Shown piece by piece: positions 1 through 6,229 of a stretch of 10,014 nt of DNA. How positions within the stretch are numbered: the stretch's first letter is position 1; each line of letters opens with the position of its first letter. This DNA comes from an uncultured bacterium (GTDB lineage Bacteria; Chloroflexota; Anaerolineae; JACIWP01), in assembly GCA_903872005.1 (NCBI GenBank), contig CAIQJD010000230.1, forward strand, positions 1 to 10,014, given 5' to 3'. The position numbers were made by a program, and so were the translations under genes. Below the pieces are notes generated by a model. That model worked only from the letters and a program-made list of their open reading frames with translations, was not told the origin of the DNA and did not search any database.

Positions 1-462
1 AAGGACGCGGCCCTGGCCGCTGAAGGCGCTGCGGCCGGCGGCAAGCCGTCCGGGACATTCTCGGATGAGGAACAGGCGGCGATGAAAGAGCGCCTTCAAG
101 AGCTGAAAGCGGCCGGGCGCGCCGAGAAGGTGGATGGGGAAAGCGCCGTCTTGGCGAAGATTGCTGAGATGGCGGAGCCGGATCGCGCCATGGCCGAGCG
201 GCTCCACGCGCTCATCAAAGCCAGCGCGCCGGCCCTCGCGCCAAAACTCTGGTACGGAATGCCGGCCTATGCCAGAGATGGCAAGGTCGTCTGCTTCTTC
301 CAGGGCGCGCAGAAGTTCAAGACGCGGTATTCGACGCTCGGTTTCAGCGATCAGGCGAACCTGGACGATGGCAACTTGTGGCCGGTCGCCTTCGCGCTGA
401 AGGAGTTGACGGCCGCCGAAGAGGCAGAGATTAGCGCACTCGTGAAGATGGCGGCGGGCTGA
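1..462 (+). CDS. DUF1801/YdhG-like domain protein, 5' end outside the window
   Basis: The reading frame is open from base 1 to the TGA at 460-462, giving 153 visible residues. An internal ATG at 82 is a possible start. However, the upstream frame reads [14 protein letters not shown], which resembles the (F)TDEE..AMKER lead-in I know from this family, so the true start is probably off-window. The body carries family landmarks: [11 protein letters not shown], then [16 protein letters not shown], then the LWYGMPAY motif, a VCFFQ strand and a C-terminal [13 protein letters not shown] helix. This matches the DUF1801 fold (YdhG/frataxin-like alpha-beta), a small cytosolic family. Some members have been called iron chaperones, but no reaction is established for this subgroup. 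A short palindrome follows the stop by about 18 bases. The family call is firm; the function is unknown. Confidence 0.85.
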   Translation, partial: KDAALAAEGAAAGGKPSGTFSDEEQAAMKERLQELKAAGRAEKVDGESAVLAKIAEMAEPDRAMAERLHALIKASAPALAPKLWYGMPAYARDGKVVCFFQGAQKFKTRYSTLGFSDQANLDDGNLWPVAFALKELTAAEEAEISALVKMAAG

Positions 463-480
463 GGGCTGACGACGGGGAAA

Positions 481-506
481 GGTGGGCGGAGCCGCCCACC
501 CTACGG
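481..506. repeat. GGTGGGC..GCCCACCCTAC palindromic element, copy 1
   Basis: Nine-base arms GGTGGGCGG and CCGCCCACC flank a 2-nt centre, followed by CTACGG. The same outer sequence, GGTGGGC then GCCCACCCTAC, recurs at 4170-4195 with a different centre. The element lies 18 bases past the stop at 462 but has no T-run, so it looks like a dispersed REP-type palindrome rather than an intrinsic terminator. Confidence 0.6.
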
Positions 507-641
507 CATACCAAAGGGGCCTGCTGATGGCAACTGGTCTATCCCATGTTAATGTGCCTCTAATACCCGAGAGTATCATTCCAGTGTATGTTGTAGCGTC
601 CGACTGAGTCGAAAGATGGTTCTTAGAAAGGAGCCTATCCG

Positions 642-1097
642 GTGTCAAATTCCAAGTTCACGAAGGCGCAGCTCATGCGCGTGCTGGTTCTCGTTGTGCT
701 TCTGGCAAGCACGTTCCTTCTGGCAGCGCCCGCCAGTGCTGCGCCGCCCAGCCTGATGGTGACGAAAACCGGCCCGGCCACCATTTCGGCCTCCTGGGTG
801 ATCAATTACAAGATCACGGTGTCTAATCGGACCGGCGCGCCGGCGACCATTTATGTGGTGGACACGCTGCCGAGCGGGCCGCGGTTCATTTCGGCGGACC
901 ATGGCGGGGTGCGCACTGGCGATAAAGTCCGCTGGACGCTGACCAATGTGGCGTCTGGGGCGAGCGTCGTGCTGCAGGTAAGACTCGGCACCATTTCATC
1001 GTACTCGAGTTACGAGGTCACCAACAAAGTGAGGGCAACGTCTGGCCCCTACACGGCGTCCTCCCGTTGGAAGACGACTGTCATGGCGAACAAGTAG
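642..1097 (+). CDS. Small secreted DUF11-domain protein
   Basis: The start is GTG, chosen because a strong ribosome-binding site (AAAGGAG, 626-632) precedes it at good distance. The product is 151 aa. Residues 1-33 form a Sec signal peptide: a basic start, the hydrophobic run LVLVVLLASTFLLAAP and a predicted cut after ASA (31-33). The mature part is one DUF11-type beta-sandwich: LMVTKTGPATI near 38, INYKITVSNRTGAPATIYVVDTLP at 54-77, a FISADHGG turn, and WTLTNVASGASVVLQVRL at 98-115. DUF11 domains occur in bacterial surface proteins, usually as long tandem arrays. Here there is only one, with no LPXTG motif, lipobox or C-terminal membrane anchor, so the protein is probably released or loosely wall-bound. 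Its role is unknown. A hairpin at 1179-1208 may end its transcript. I found no convincing promoter between 507 and 625. Confidence 0.85.
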   Translation: MSNSKFTKAQLMRVLVLVVLLASTFLLAAPASAAPPSLMVTKTGPATISASWVINYKITVSNRTGAPATIYVVDTLPSGPRFISADHGGVRTGDKVRWTLTNVASGASVVLQVRLGTISSYSSYEVTNKVRATSGPYTASSRWKTTVMANK

Positions 1098-1178
1098 CGC
1101 ACTGCGCCGGCGCTTGCGGCTGTTGGCGTCGCTGCAACCAGGCCACTGGCGGCCGGTTCCAGACCCGGCGGTTCTGCT

Positions 1179-1218
1179 CAGGCCCCTGCATATCAATGCG
1201 GGGGCCTGGCTTGTGTTG
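1179..1218 (+). terminator. Probable intrinsic terminator after the DUF11 gene
   Basis: A 12-bp stem (1179-1190 with 1197-1208, one T-G wobble) closes a 6-nt loop and is followed by the moderately T-rich GCTTGTGTTG. The stem is GC-rich and lies 80 bases past the DUF11 stop, ahead of the next promoter. The weak T-tract keeps confidence moderate. Confidence 0.5.
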
Positions 1219-1222
1219 GCTG

Positions 1223-1251
1223 TTGCGCGCCATCCCGTTCCGGTGTAGAAT
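1223..1251 (+). promoter_or_regulatory. Candidate sigma70-type promoter of the URO-D-like gene
   Basis: TTGCGC (1223-1228) and TAGAAT (1246-1251) are separated by exactly 17 bases. The -10 box matches 5 of 6 consensus bases; the -35 box matches only its first three. Transcription would begin near 1258, giving a leader of about 60 bases to the ATG at 1320. Confidence 0.5.
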
Positions 1252-1319
1252 GACAGCGGCAGCATGCCACGCGCCAAGACCATTCGATCATCCGTGATGG
1301 GGGCAATACGAGGAGTACT

Positions 1320-2405
1320 ATGAAACGTCGAGAACGCCTGCACGCCGCATTGGCGCTGCAAGAGCCAGATCGGGTTCCGTTGTTTGACTTCCTCTTCCAG
1401 GAGCCGCTCTATGAGGCCATGATCGGCCGGCGGCCTGGCGCTTACAATGCTCCCGACGCGGTGCGACTCGCGTTGGCCCTCGATCATGATGGCGTCTGGC
1501 TGCCCTTTGGCGCCTATGGCGGATTTCAGCCGCGATACCTTCAAGAGGACACCTATGTGGACGAGTGGGGCACGACGTACCGGCGCACGACCTACTCCTG
1601 GCCGATTGACGCGCCGATAGACTATCCGATCAAGTCGCGTCAGGACTTGTTGCGCTACACGCCCCCTGATCCCACGCTCCCCGGCCGCGCCGCCGAAATC
1701 GTCGTCGCCCGAAGCGTCCCCCACGATAACCTGTCCCTGCAAGCCGGCATCCAGGGGCCTTTCACGACCGCCTGGCTGCTGATGGGCTACGAGCGGATGT
1801 GCTACGCGCTCTATGATGAGCCGGATCTGCTGCACGACATCTTCAAGATCTGCCTTGCCTACTTCAAGGAGGGGGCGCGCCAGTGCGTCGCGGCCGGCTG
1901 CGATGCCATCTGGCTCTCGGACGATTTCGGAGACAGTTGCCGCGGCTTCTTGAAGCCGGAGCATTTTCGCCGGCATGTGTTGCCCTATTTCGCGGAGCTG
2001 GCGGAGTATACGGCCAACCTGGGCGTGCCGGTGATGTTGCACTCCTGTGGGCACATCAGCGAGTATTTGGACGACCTGGCCCAGACCCGCATCTGCGCGG
2101 TGCATCCGCTGCAGCGCACCGCCGGCATGGATTTACGCGCCGTCAAGGAGCGCTACGGCAAGCGCTTCTGCATCATCGGCAACATAGACTCCTCGCGCAC
2201 GTTGCCCTTCGGCTCGCCCGAAGATGTCGCTGCGGAAGTGCGCGAGGCGATAGATATTGCCGCGCCGGGCGGCGGCTACATCCTGGCTTCGGACCATTCG
2301 CTGCATGATGGCATCCCGGTAGAGAATATCCTGGAAATGTTCAAGGTCGGGGCAGAGTATGGCGGCGCGTGCTACGCCGGCCGGCGCAAGGCGTCCGTGG
2401 AATGA
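1320..2405 (+). CDS. Uroporphyrinogen decarboxylase (URO-D) superfamily protein, methyltransferase-like
   Basis: The product is 361 aa with an ATG start five bases after AGGAG (1311-1315). It opens with MKRRERLHAALALQEPDRVP, the typical N-terminus of URO-D-like proteins, and ends with GGYILASDHSLHDGIPVENI (318-337), the typical C-terminal strand-loop of the TIM barrel. Between them are WLSDDFGD (198-205), MLHSCGHI (239-246) and IIGNIDSS (285-292). The HSCG at 241-244 resembles the His-x-Cys zinc site of corrinoid-dependent methyltransferases such as MtaA/MtbA. True HemE lacks this. I therefore favour a methyltransferase or demethylase-like role over haem synthesis, though the substrate cannot be read from sequence. 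No corrinoid protein is encoded nearby. The next gene, a racemase-family protein, lies 116 bases downstream with its own promoter. The superfamily call is firm; the function is open. Confidence 0.88.
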   Translation: MKRRERLHAALALQEPDRVPLFDFLFQEPLYEAMIGRRPGAYNAPDAVRLALALDHDGVWLPFGAYGGFQPRYLQEDTYVDEWGTTYRRTTYSWPIDAPIDYPIKSRQDLLRYTPPDPTLPGRAAEIVVARSVPHDNLSLQAGIQGPFTTAWLLMGYERMCYALYDEPDLLHDIFKICLAYFKEGARQCVAAGCDAIWLSDDFGDSCRGFLKPEHFRRHVLPYFAELAEYTANLGVPVMLHSCGHISEYLDDLAQTRICAVHPLQRTAGMDLRAVKERYGKRFCIIGNIDSSRTLPFGSPEDVAAEVREAIDIAAPGGGYILASDHSLHDGIPVENILEMFKVGAEYGGACYAGRRKASVE

Positions 2406-2439
2406 CTTTGAGATCGTCCTGCGCCGGCTGCGCGTGACG

Positions 2440-2468
2440 TTGACAGACCGCGCCGGCCGTGCTATGCT
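2440..2468 (+). promoter_or_regulatory. Strong sigma70-type promoter of the racemase-family gene
   Basis: A perfect -35 box TTGACA (2440-2445) and TATGCT (2463-2468) are separated by 17 bases. Transcription should start near 2475, so translation cannot begin at the ATG at 2459 and the downstream ATG at 2522 is favoured. The position also means this gene can be expressed apart from the URO-D-like gene. Confidence 0.75.
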
Positions 2469-2521
2469 TGGGTGATTCGCCGGCAAGCCAGGCCCTTGCG
2501 GCCATTCCTTTGGAGGCGCAC

Positions 2522-3295
2522 ATGACCCGCATTCTCGTCGTCAATCCCTTCGGCGGCACCGAATTCTACGGCCGCGCCAACCTGGAGCGCATCAAGCGCC
2601 CAGACACCCAATTCGATATGGTCAACATCGCCGATGTCTATCCCCTGACCAACAACCAGTGGCTTTATTTCAAATACGCCTGCACGGATGGCACCCTGGA
2701 GCGCATCATCAAGGCCGAGAAAGAGGGCTACGATGCTGTCTTCATCTCGTGCAATCTCGACATCGGCCTGTACGAGGCGCGCCAACTGGTAGATATCCCG
2801 GTGACCGCGACGCTGGAGTCGGCGGCGCTGACCGCGCATACGATGGGTTGGCGCTACGCCCTGCTGAGTGTGGACGACCAGAATGGCAAGATCCAGGAGA
2901 TGATGCTGGAGAACTATGGCCTGGCGGCGCACTATGTCGGCCATCGGGCCATCGGCATTGACGCCAACGACCTCTACCCGCATATCACGCCGGCCGAGGC
3001 AGTGCGCCAGGCCGCGTTGGCCGCCGGCAAGTTTTGCGTGGACAACCTGAACGCTGAAGTGCTGATCGCCGGCTGCACCCTGGTCGGCTCCGTGCTGACC
3101 CACACGAAGCCCGATCCCGTGGAAGTGCTGGGCGTGCCGGTGCTGGACGGCATGATTACCGGCTTCAAGCTGGCTGAGATGCTGGCCGACCTGCGCGCCG
3201 CCGGCTTCCCCACCATCAGCCGCAAGGGGTTCTTCGAGAAGCCGCCGCGTGCGGACTATCAATACCTGCGCTCTTTCTTGAACAAGCCACTCTAA
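2522..3295 (+). CDS. Asp/Glu/hydantoin racemase-family protein
   Basis: The product is 257 aa. The ATG at 2522 is chosen over the in-frame ATG at 2459 because GGAGG (2512-2516) sits five bases before it and a promoter overlaps the longer start. The N-terminus ILVVNPFGGTEF is the first strand of the family fold. The two catalytic cysteines expected of cofactor-independent racemases are present: Cys77 in ISCNLD and Cys185 in IAGCTLVG. Having both favours a racemase or epimerase over the single-Cys arylmalonate decarboxylases. VPVTATLES-like and VPVLDGM segments complete the two Rossmann-like halves. The enzyme would be cytosolic; the substrate (amino acid, hydantoin or other) cannot be told. 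It follows the URO-D-like gene on the same strand and precedes a strong terminator, so it may act with its neighbour or be a single-gene unit. Confidence 0.85.
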   Translation: MTRILVVNPFGGTEFYGRANLERIKRPDTQFDMVNIADVYPLTNNQWLYFKYACTDGTLERIIKAEKEGYDAVFISCNLDIGLYEARQLVDIPVTATLESAALTAHTMGWRYALLSVDDQNGKIQEMMLENYGLAAHYVGHRAIGIDANDLYPHITPAEAVRQAALAAGKFCVDNLNAEVLIAGCTLVGSVLTHTKPDPVEVLGVPVLDGMITGFKLAEMLADLRAAGFPTISRKGFFEKPPRADYQYLRSFLNKPL

Positions 3296-3317
3296 TCCGC
3301 CAGGGTAGGGACGCGCA

Positions 3318-3368
3318 GCGCCGGCCGGTCGGAAGCGAAAACTTCCGACCGGCCGGCGCATTCTTTTG
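3318..3368 (+). terminator. Strong intrinsic terminator
   Basis: A perfect 18-bp GC-rich stem (3318-3335 with 3342-3359) closes the loop CGAAAA and is followed by ATTCTTTT. It lies 22 bases after the racemase-family stop, between convergent genes. The T-run points to the + strand, but the stem could also slow transcription arriving from the cytochrome gene. Confidence 0.88.
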
Positions 3369-3387
3369 GGCGGATGGGGTCACCCGA

Positions 3388-3948
3388 TCATTTCAACGTT
3401 TTGAGCCAGGCGTAGAGATCGCGCACCGTCTCGTCGCTGACGCGACTGGCCGGGAAGGATGGCATGCTGCTGCGCGGCGTGCGGAGCTGTTTCAGCACGG
3501 CATCATAGCTGAGGCTCGTATTGGCGAGCTTCGGCCCGCTGCCGCCTTGCGCCTGCGCGCCGTGGCAGGAGCGGCACTGCGAGCCGGCCCAGAAGGTCGC
3601 GCCTTTGGCCGGGTCGCCGGCGCCGGTCTGCGGCGCGGTAGTGGGCGGGACGGTGGCGGCCGGGGCGCTGGTGTGGGTAGCCGCCGGCGCGGTGGTCGCT
3701 GCCGGCGCGGTCGTTGCGGCCGGCGCGGTCGTATGGGTAGCCGCCGGCGGGGCTTGGGTCGCGGCCGGCGCGGCGGTGTTGGTCGCCGGCGCGGTCGTGG
3801 CGGCCGGGGCAATCGTCGGCGCGGCGGTTGGCTGCGGCGCGCAGCCGGCGAGGGACGCCAGGACGACGAAGGCCAGGGTCCCAATCACGGCCAATTTCAA
3901 GGTGTTGCTGAGCCGAGCGCGAGCGCCGGCAAGTTTCGAGCGGGTCAT
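3388..3948 (-). CDS. Class I cytochrome c lipoprotein with Thr/Ala/Pro-rich linker
   Basis: The product is 186 aa. The ATG at 3948 is chosen because GGAGGA lies seven bases before it; an ATG at 3990 in the same frame lacks this. Residues 17-35 are a hydrophobic signal segment ending in the lipobox LAGC, with Cys36 as the lipidation site, so the protein should be anchored on the outer face of the membrane. Residues 37-108 are a disordered, imperfectly repeated linker of Ala, Thr and Pro (units such as TAPAAT). The haem domain follows: GDPAKGATFW, then the haem-binding CRSCH at 125-129, with Met162 in SSMPSFP as the likely sixth ligand and a final helix ETVRDLYAWLKTLK. It probably carries electrons among respiratory complexes at the cell surface. 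No partner oxidase is in the window. The linker DNA is low-complexity and could vary between strains. Confidence 0.92.
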   Translation of the reverse strand: MTRSKLAGARARLSNTLKLAVIGTLAFVVLASLAGCAPQPTAAPTIAPAATTAPATNTAAPAATQAPPAATHTTAPAATTAPAATTAPAATHTSAPAATVPPTTAPQTGAGDPAKGATFWAGSQCRSCHGAQAQGGSGPKLANTSLSYDAVLKQLRTPRSSMPSFPASRVSDETVRDLYAWLKTLK

Positions 3949-3973
3949 AGACAATTCCTCCAGTCGCTTCAAC

Positions 3974-4027
3974 GCGCCAGATTGGCGCAAGGCGGATACA
4001 GCTTATCATAGCGCATGTGGTCATGCG
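3974..4027 (-). promoter_or_regulatory. Two short palindromes upstream of the cytochrome c gene
   Basis: CGCATG-tggt-CATGCG (4012-4027) and GCGCCA-gat-TGGCGC (3974-3988) lie 26 to 79 bases before the cytochrome start. On the - strand a TATGAT-like -10 box (complement of 4006-4011) directly follows the first palindrome, but I see no good -35 box. They could be an operator and a leader hairpin; this is weak inference. Confidence 0.3.
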
Positions 4028-4077
4028 ATAGATGTAAGCTCGCCCACCGGGGGCTTGCGACGCGCTACCCCCCGCGC

Positions 4078-4162
4078 CGGCCATCCACGAATGGGCACGA
4101 ATAAACGAATCGGCCCGCCGGCGTGCGCCATGCGTTTATTCGTGCCCATTCGTGGATGGCCG
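4078..4162. repeat. 30-bp perfect inverted repeat (large hairpin, MITE- or REP-like)
   Basis: Arms 4078-4107 and 4133-4162 are perfect reverse complements around a 25-nt centre. The arm contains ATTCGTGCCCATTCGTGG read outward. Such a long exact match without coding potential suggests a recently arrived or homogenised non-autonomous element. No transposase is adjacent. Confidence 0.8.
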
Positions 4163-4169
4163 AGCCGGC

Positions 4170-4195
4170 GGTGGGCCAGGGGCCCACCCTACCGG
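4170..4195. repeat. GGTGGGC..GCCCACCCTAC palindromic element, copy 2
   Basis: Eight-base arms GGTGGGCC and GGCCCACC close a 3-nt loop, followed by CTACCGG. This is the second copy of the element at 481-506, and it lies eight bases from the large inverted repeat. It is part of a run of hairpins between the cytochrome c and SnoaL-like genes. Confidence 0.6.
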
Positions 4196-4197
4196 AT

Positions 4198-4280
4198 CCA
4201 TTCTAACGCAGAATGGCGCGCCGGGCAAGCGGACTGCATGCGAGAAGCTGCCGCAAGGTGTTGTCCCCTGCGGCAGCTTC
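4198..4280. repeat. Two further hairpins in the 3949-4334 gap
   Basis: CCATTCT-aacgc-AGAATGG (4198-4216) is a perfect 7-bp stem. A perfect 12-bp stem follows, GAAGCTGCCGCA (4244-4255) with its complement at 4269-4280. The second lies 55 bases beyond the SnoaL-like stop in that gene's direction and might help end its transcript, but no T-run follows it. No coding sequence is credible in this gap. Confidence 0.55.
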
Positions 4281-4334
4281 GTTGCGGCGGCAATCGGATG
4301 GCGCCTTGCGGCGCGGCGTCAAGCGATGCTACGC

Positions 4335-4763
4335 TCAGCCCAGCGGAGGCACGATGCCAAGTTGTTGCAAGAAGCCCAGATAGTCTGAGTACTCGAACTC
4401 CTCGACGACCTTGCCATCAACGACGTGAGCGACCGTGCAGCTTTCCAGGGTGCAGCGCTTGCCGGTCGGTGGGATGGGCAGGCTGGGCGAAACGCCGGTA
4501 TGCGTCATAGATAGCGTCGTGCGATAGACGATGACGTTGCCTTCAGTGACCCATTCGTGCCATGCCGTGTCAATGTCGGAGTAGCCCTGGCGCACGCCGG
4601 CGATCTTCGCTTTCAGCGCCGCCAGGCCGTTCTCGTCCGGCAGAGGGGCATGATGCAGGACATAACCCGTTGCGAATGCCTCATCCAGCGCATCCAGGTT
4701 GCCCTTGTAGTACGCTTCTTCCATGGCCCAACGCATCTTCGCTTTCAGTTCTTCCTGTGACAT
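4335..4763 (-). CDS. SnoaL-like / ester cyclase family protein (NTF2-like fold)
   Basis: The product is 142 aa, which is the usual size for single-domain SnoaL-like proteins. The ATG at 4763 is preceded by AAGGAAGGG at about nine bases. The sequence shows the family's helix-rich start (MRWAMEEAYYKGNLDALDEAFATGYVLHHAP), the GLAALKAKIAGVRQGYSDIDTAWHEWVTEGNVIVYR segment that forms the cone-shaped sheet, and the FEYSDYLGFLQQLGIVP ending typical of SnoaL/ester-cyclase proteins. Members range from polyketide cyclases to proteins of unknown role; nothing nearby suggests polyketide synthesis, so I assign only the fold. It lies 109 bases downstream of the membrane-protein gene on the same strand, too far to assume one operon. 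Confidence 0.83.
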   Translation of the reverse strand: MSQEELKAKMRWAMEEAYYKGNLDALDEAFATGYVLHHAPLPDENGLAALKAKIAGVRQGYSDIDTAWHEWVTEGNVIVYRTTLSMTHTGVSPSLPIPPTGKRCTLESCTVAHVVDGKVVEEFEYSDYLGFLQQLGIVPPLG

Positions 4764-4872
4764 CGTCAGAACCCTTCCTTTCTACTCTACTGCTCTACTG
4801 TTGCTCTTGGCGAAGTCGCACTGCTCAGGAAAGACCGATTCTTCGAGAGGCCGATTGCCGCCGCCCCCTCCA

Positions 4873-5718
4873 TTACGTTGATATACTGCGCCGGCGCAGC
4901 CGGCTGACGCCCAGCGCCAGGCCGACGACGATGATCCAGGTTGCGCCTTGCAGCCAGGGGTTGAAGGCGAAGAAGTTGCCCGCCGCTGAAATATACCGGT
5001 AACCCGGCGGCGTGGCGAAGAGGTGGTGCGCCAACGGCAGGAGCAAATAGGCCCACGCCGCGCCGGCGGCCAGGAGCGCGCCGGCCGGCGGCATGCCGCG
5101 TCGCCAGCGCCGCCGGGCCGCGGTCATGACGGCCAGCCAGGCGCAGCCGGCCAGCAGACCTCCGCCGGCAGCCAGATAGCCGACCCACGCGGGGAGGCTG
5201 ACGCCGCGCGCCGGTAGCTCCAGCGCCAGCAGCAATAGCAGCGGCGCCGCCAATCCCAGCCCATCGGCCAGCAGCCAGGCCAGCTCGGCCGGCCGGCGCG
5301 CCGCGCCATCGGCCAACCAGAGCGCCGGGGCCAGGCCGGCCAGGGTCGCGCCGGCGGCCGCCAGGGCTAGCCCCAGCAGGAGCGTCGGGGCGTTGACGAG
5401 CATGGTGATGAGCGGGATGCCGAGGGCGAGCGGGGGGAGGCAGCAGAGCCAGACGCCGGCCGGCGCCGGCGGGCGATAGGTCGGGCGCAGCCGGCCCAGG
5501 GCGAATTGCGCCAGGGTCGCCAGACAGAAGACGACGCCGGCGGCCACCAGGCCGGCCATCCAGTAGCGGCTGGAGGTCACCGCGTCGAAAGGCGCCGCCC
5601 CCAGATGCTCGTACAGGAAGACGGCGTAGCGGTCGGCGACGCCAAACCAGTAGCCGAAGAGGCCCAGGATGAGGAGAGAGATGAGGCCGGCGTAAATCAC
5701 CGTGCCCATCATCAGCAT
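4873..5718 (-). CDS. Polytopic membrane protein of unknown function
   Basis: The product is 281 aa if translation begins at the ATG at 5718; in-frame ATGs at 5712 and 5709 are alternatives. By eye there are seven or eight hydrophobic segments, near residues 5-25, 53-75, 87-107, 112-133, 147-167, 178-199, 212-233 and 256-272. Arg-rich turns sit around 201-207 and at the C-terminus (SRLRRR). I do not recognise a family. The aromatic stretch GYRYISAAGNFF before the last helix is the most distinctive part. No Shine-Dalgarno is visible; instead the gene overlaps the stop codon of the Mth938-domain gene (sequence ATGCTGATGATG), which implies coupled translation. The DNA is extremely GC-rich and crowded with GCCGGC. 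The competing frame in this stretch is Arg/Pro/Ala-rich and not credible. Confidence 0.78.
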   Translation of the reverse strand: MLMMGTVIYAGLISLLILGLFGYWFGVADRYAVFLYEHLGAAPFDAVTSSRYWMAGLVAAGVVFCLATLAQFALGRLRPTYRPPAPAGVWLCCLPPLALGIPLITMLVNAPTLLLGLALAAAGATLAGLAPALWLADGAARRPAELAWLLADGLGLAAPLLLLLALELPARGVSLPAWVGYLAAGGGLLAGCAWLAVMTAARRRWRRGMPPAGALLAAGAAWAYLLLPLAHHLFATPPGYRYISAAGNFFAFNPWLQGATWIIVVGLALGVSRLRRRSIST

Positions 5719-6095
5719 GTCCCGTGCGCCAACAAGGCCACTTTGCGCCCCTCGCGGTGCAAGATGTTATATTGCCGGCACGCCTCTGGCGTGGGCAATA
5801 CGCGGATATCTGTGATGCCATGCGAGGAGATCGCCTGCTTGACTGCGTCCGGGCACTTGAGTCTGCCTTCAACGCCGCTGCCAATAAAGAGTATCTCCAG
5901 GCCGTTATCGTATACGCCGGTAATCATCTCCGGTGTCAGATCGTGTTTTTTTCTCTCCGCCCATTTGCTTACTGTGGTTCCGATCAAGCGGATATCTGCA
6001 CCGACCCCAACCTCACCTTCTCCGTGAAGCACGCCGCCGATGGTGAATCGCCCCCATTCGAAACGCTCAATTGGCCCCAATTCATCTTGGAACAT
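5712..6095 (-). CDS. Mth938-domain-containing protein (DUF498)
   Basis: The product is 127 aa. The ATG at 6095 is preferred because GGAGG (complement of 6104-6108) lies eight bases before it. The in-frame ATG at 6110 would have its AAGGGG directly abutting the start. The sequence follows the Mth938/AAMDC family: IERFEWGRFTIGGVLHGEGE, a strand reading DIRLIG, the EILFIGSG core after an invariant-looking turn, then a helix ending in SSHGI, and the VLPTPEACRQYNILHREGRKVALLAHGTC ending. This small fold is shared with the mitochondrial complex I assembly factor NDUFAF3, but bacterial members have no settled function. The stop overlaps the start of the membrane-protein gene, so the two are probably made together. 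Confidence 0.87.
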   Translation of the reverse strand: MFQDELGPIERFEWGRFTIGGVLHGEGEVGVGADIRLIGTTVSKWAERKKHDLTPEMITGVYDNGLEILFIGSGVEGRLKCPDAVKQAISSHGITDIRVLPTPEACRQYNILHREGRKVALLAHGTC

Positions 6096-6143
6096 TGCTG
6101 CATCCTCCATCCCCTTTTTCTAAAAGTGCGCTAATCGCATGGT

Positions 6144-6160
6144 GGTGCGTCTGGCGCACC
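6144..6160. other. Short hairpin beside the 61-nt element
   Basis: GGTGCG and CGCACC form a perfect 6-bp stem around TCTGG. It sits one base from the 61-nt palindromic element, between the Mth938 gene and the GTTAAC array. Its role is unknown; the other copy of the 61-nt element has no matching neighbour. Confidence 0.4.
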
Positions 6161-6161
6161 T

Positions 6162-6222
6162 CGTAGCATCGCCCCTTGTGGGCGTCTGAGAGTTTCGGAC
6201 GGCCACAAGGGCCGATGCTACG
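6162..6222 (+). repeat. 61-nt palindromic element, copy A (cloverleaf-capable)
   Basis: An outer 10-bp stem CGTAGCATCG (6162-6171) pairs with 6213-6222. Inside are two small hairpins, CCC-CTTGT-GGG (6172-6182) and GCC-ACAAG-GGC (6202-6212). A central stem CGTCTG/CGGACG (6183-6188 with 6196-6201) has a 7-nt loop. The whole element can also pair as one long imperfect hairpin. Read in opposite orientation, the element at 8057-8117 matches it at 56 of 61 positions. Confidence 0.82.
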
Positions 6223-6229
6223 GTTCGGC

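Noticed and set aside
481..500. Intrinsic terminator after the DUF1801-like gene
   Set aside because: Good stem but no T-run follows, and the same sequence recurs elsewhere, so a dispersed palindrome is more likely.
996..2105. 369-aa ORF on the - strand opposite the URO-D-like gene
   Set aside because: Antisense shadow: the + frame has clear URO-D motifs, a promoter and a ribosome-binding site, while this frame has no recognisable domain.
2459..2521. Upstream ATG extension of the racemase-family gene
   Set aside because: It lies within the promoter (-35 at 2440, -10 at 2463), so it would not be transcribed, and a good ribosome-binding site serves the ATG at 2522.
3521..4510. 329-aa ORF on the + strand over the cytochrome c linker and the hairpin gap
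   Set aside because: Created by the low-complexity linker read in reverse and by the inverted repeats; no domain or ribosome-binding site.
4787..5884. 365-aa ORF on the - strand overlapping the membrane-protein gene in another frame
   Set aside because: Arg/Pro/Ala-rich with no domain; the alternative frame gives clear membrane segments and couples to the Mth938 gene.
6162..6222. tRNA-like cloverleaf
   Set aside because: The arms are 3-bp stems and the tRNA consensus bases (T-arm GTTCRA, D-arm, acceptor end) are missing, so it is a repeat element and not a tRNA gene.
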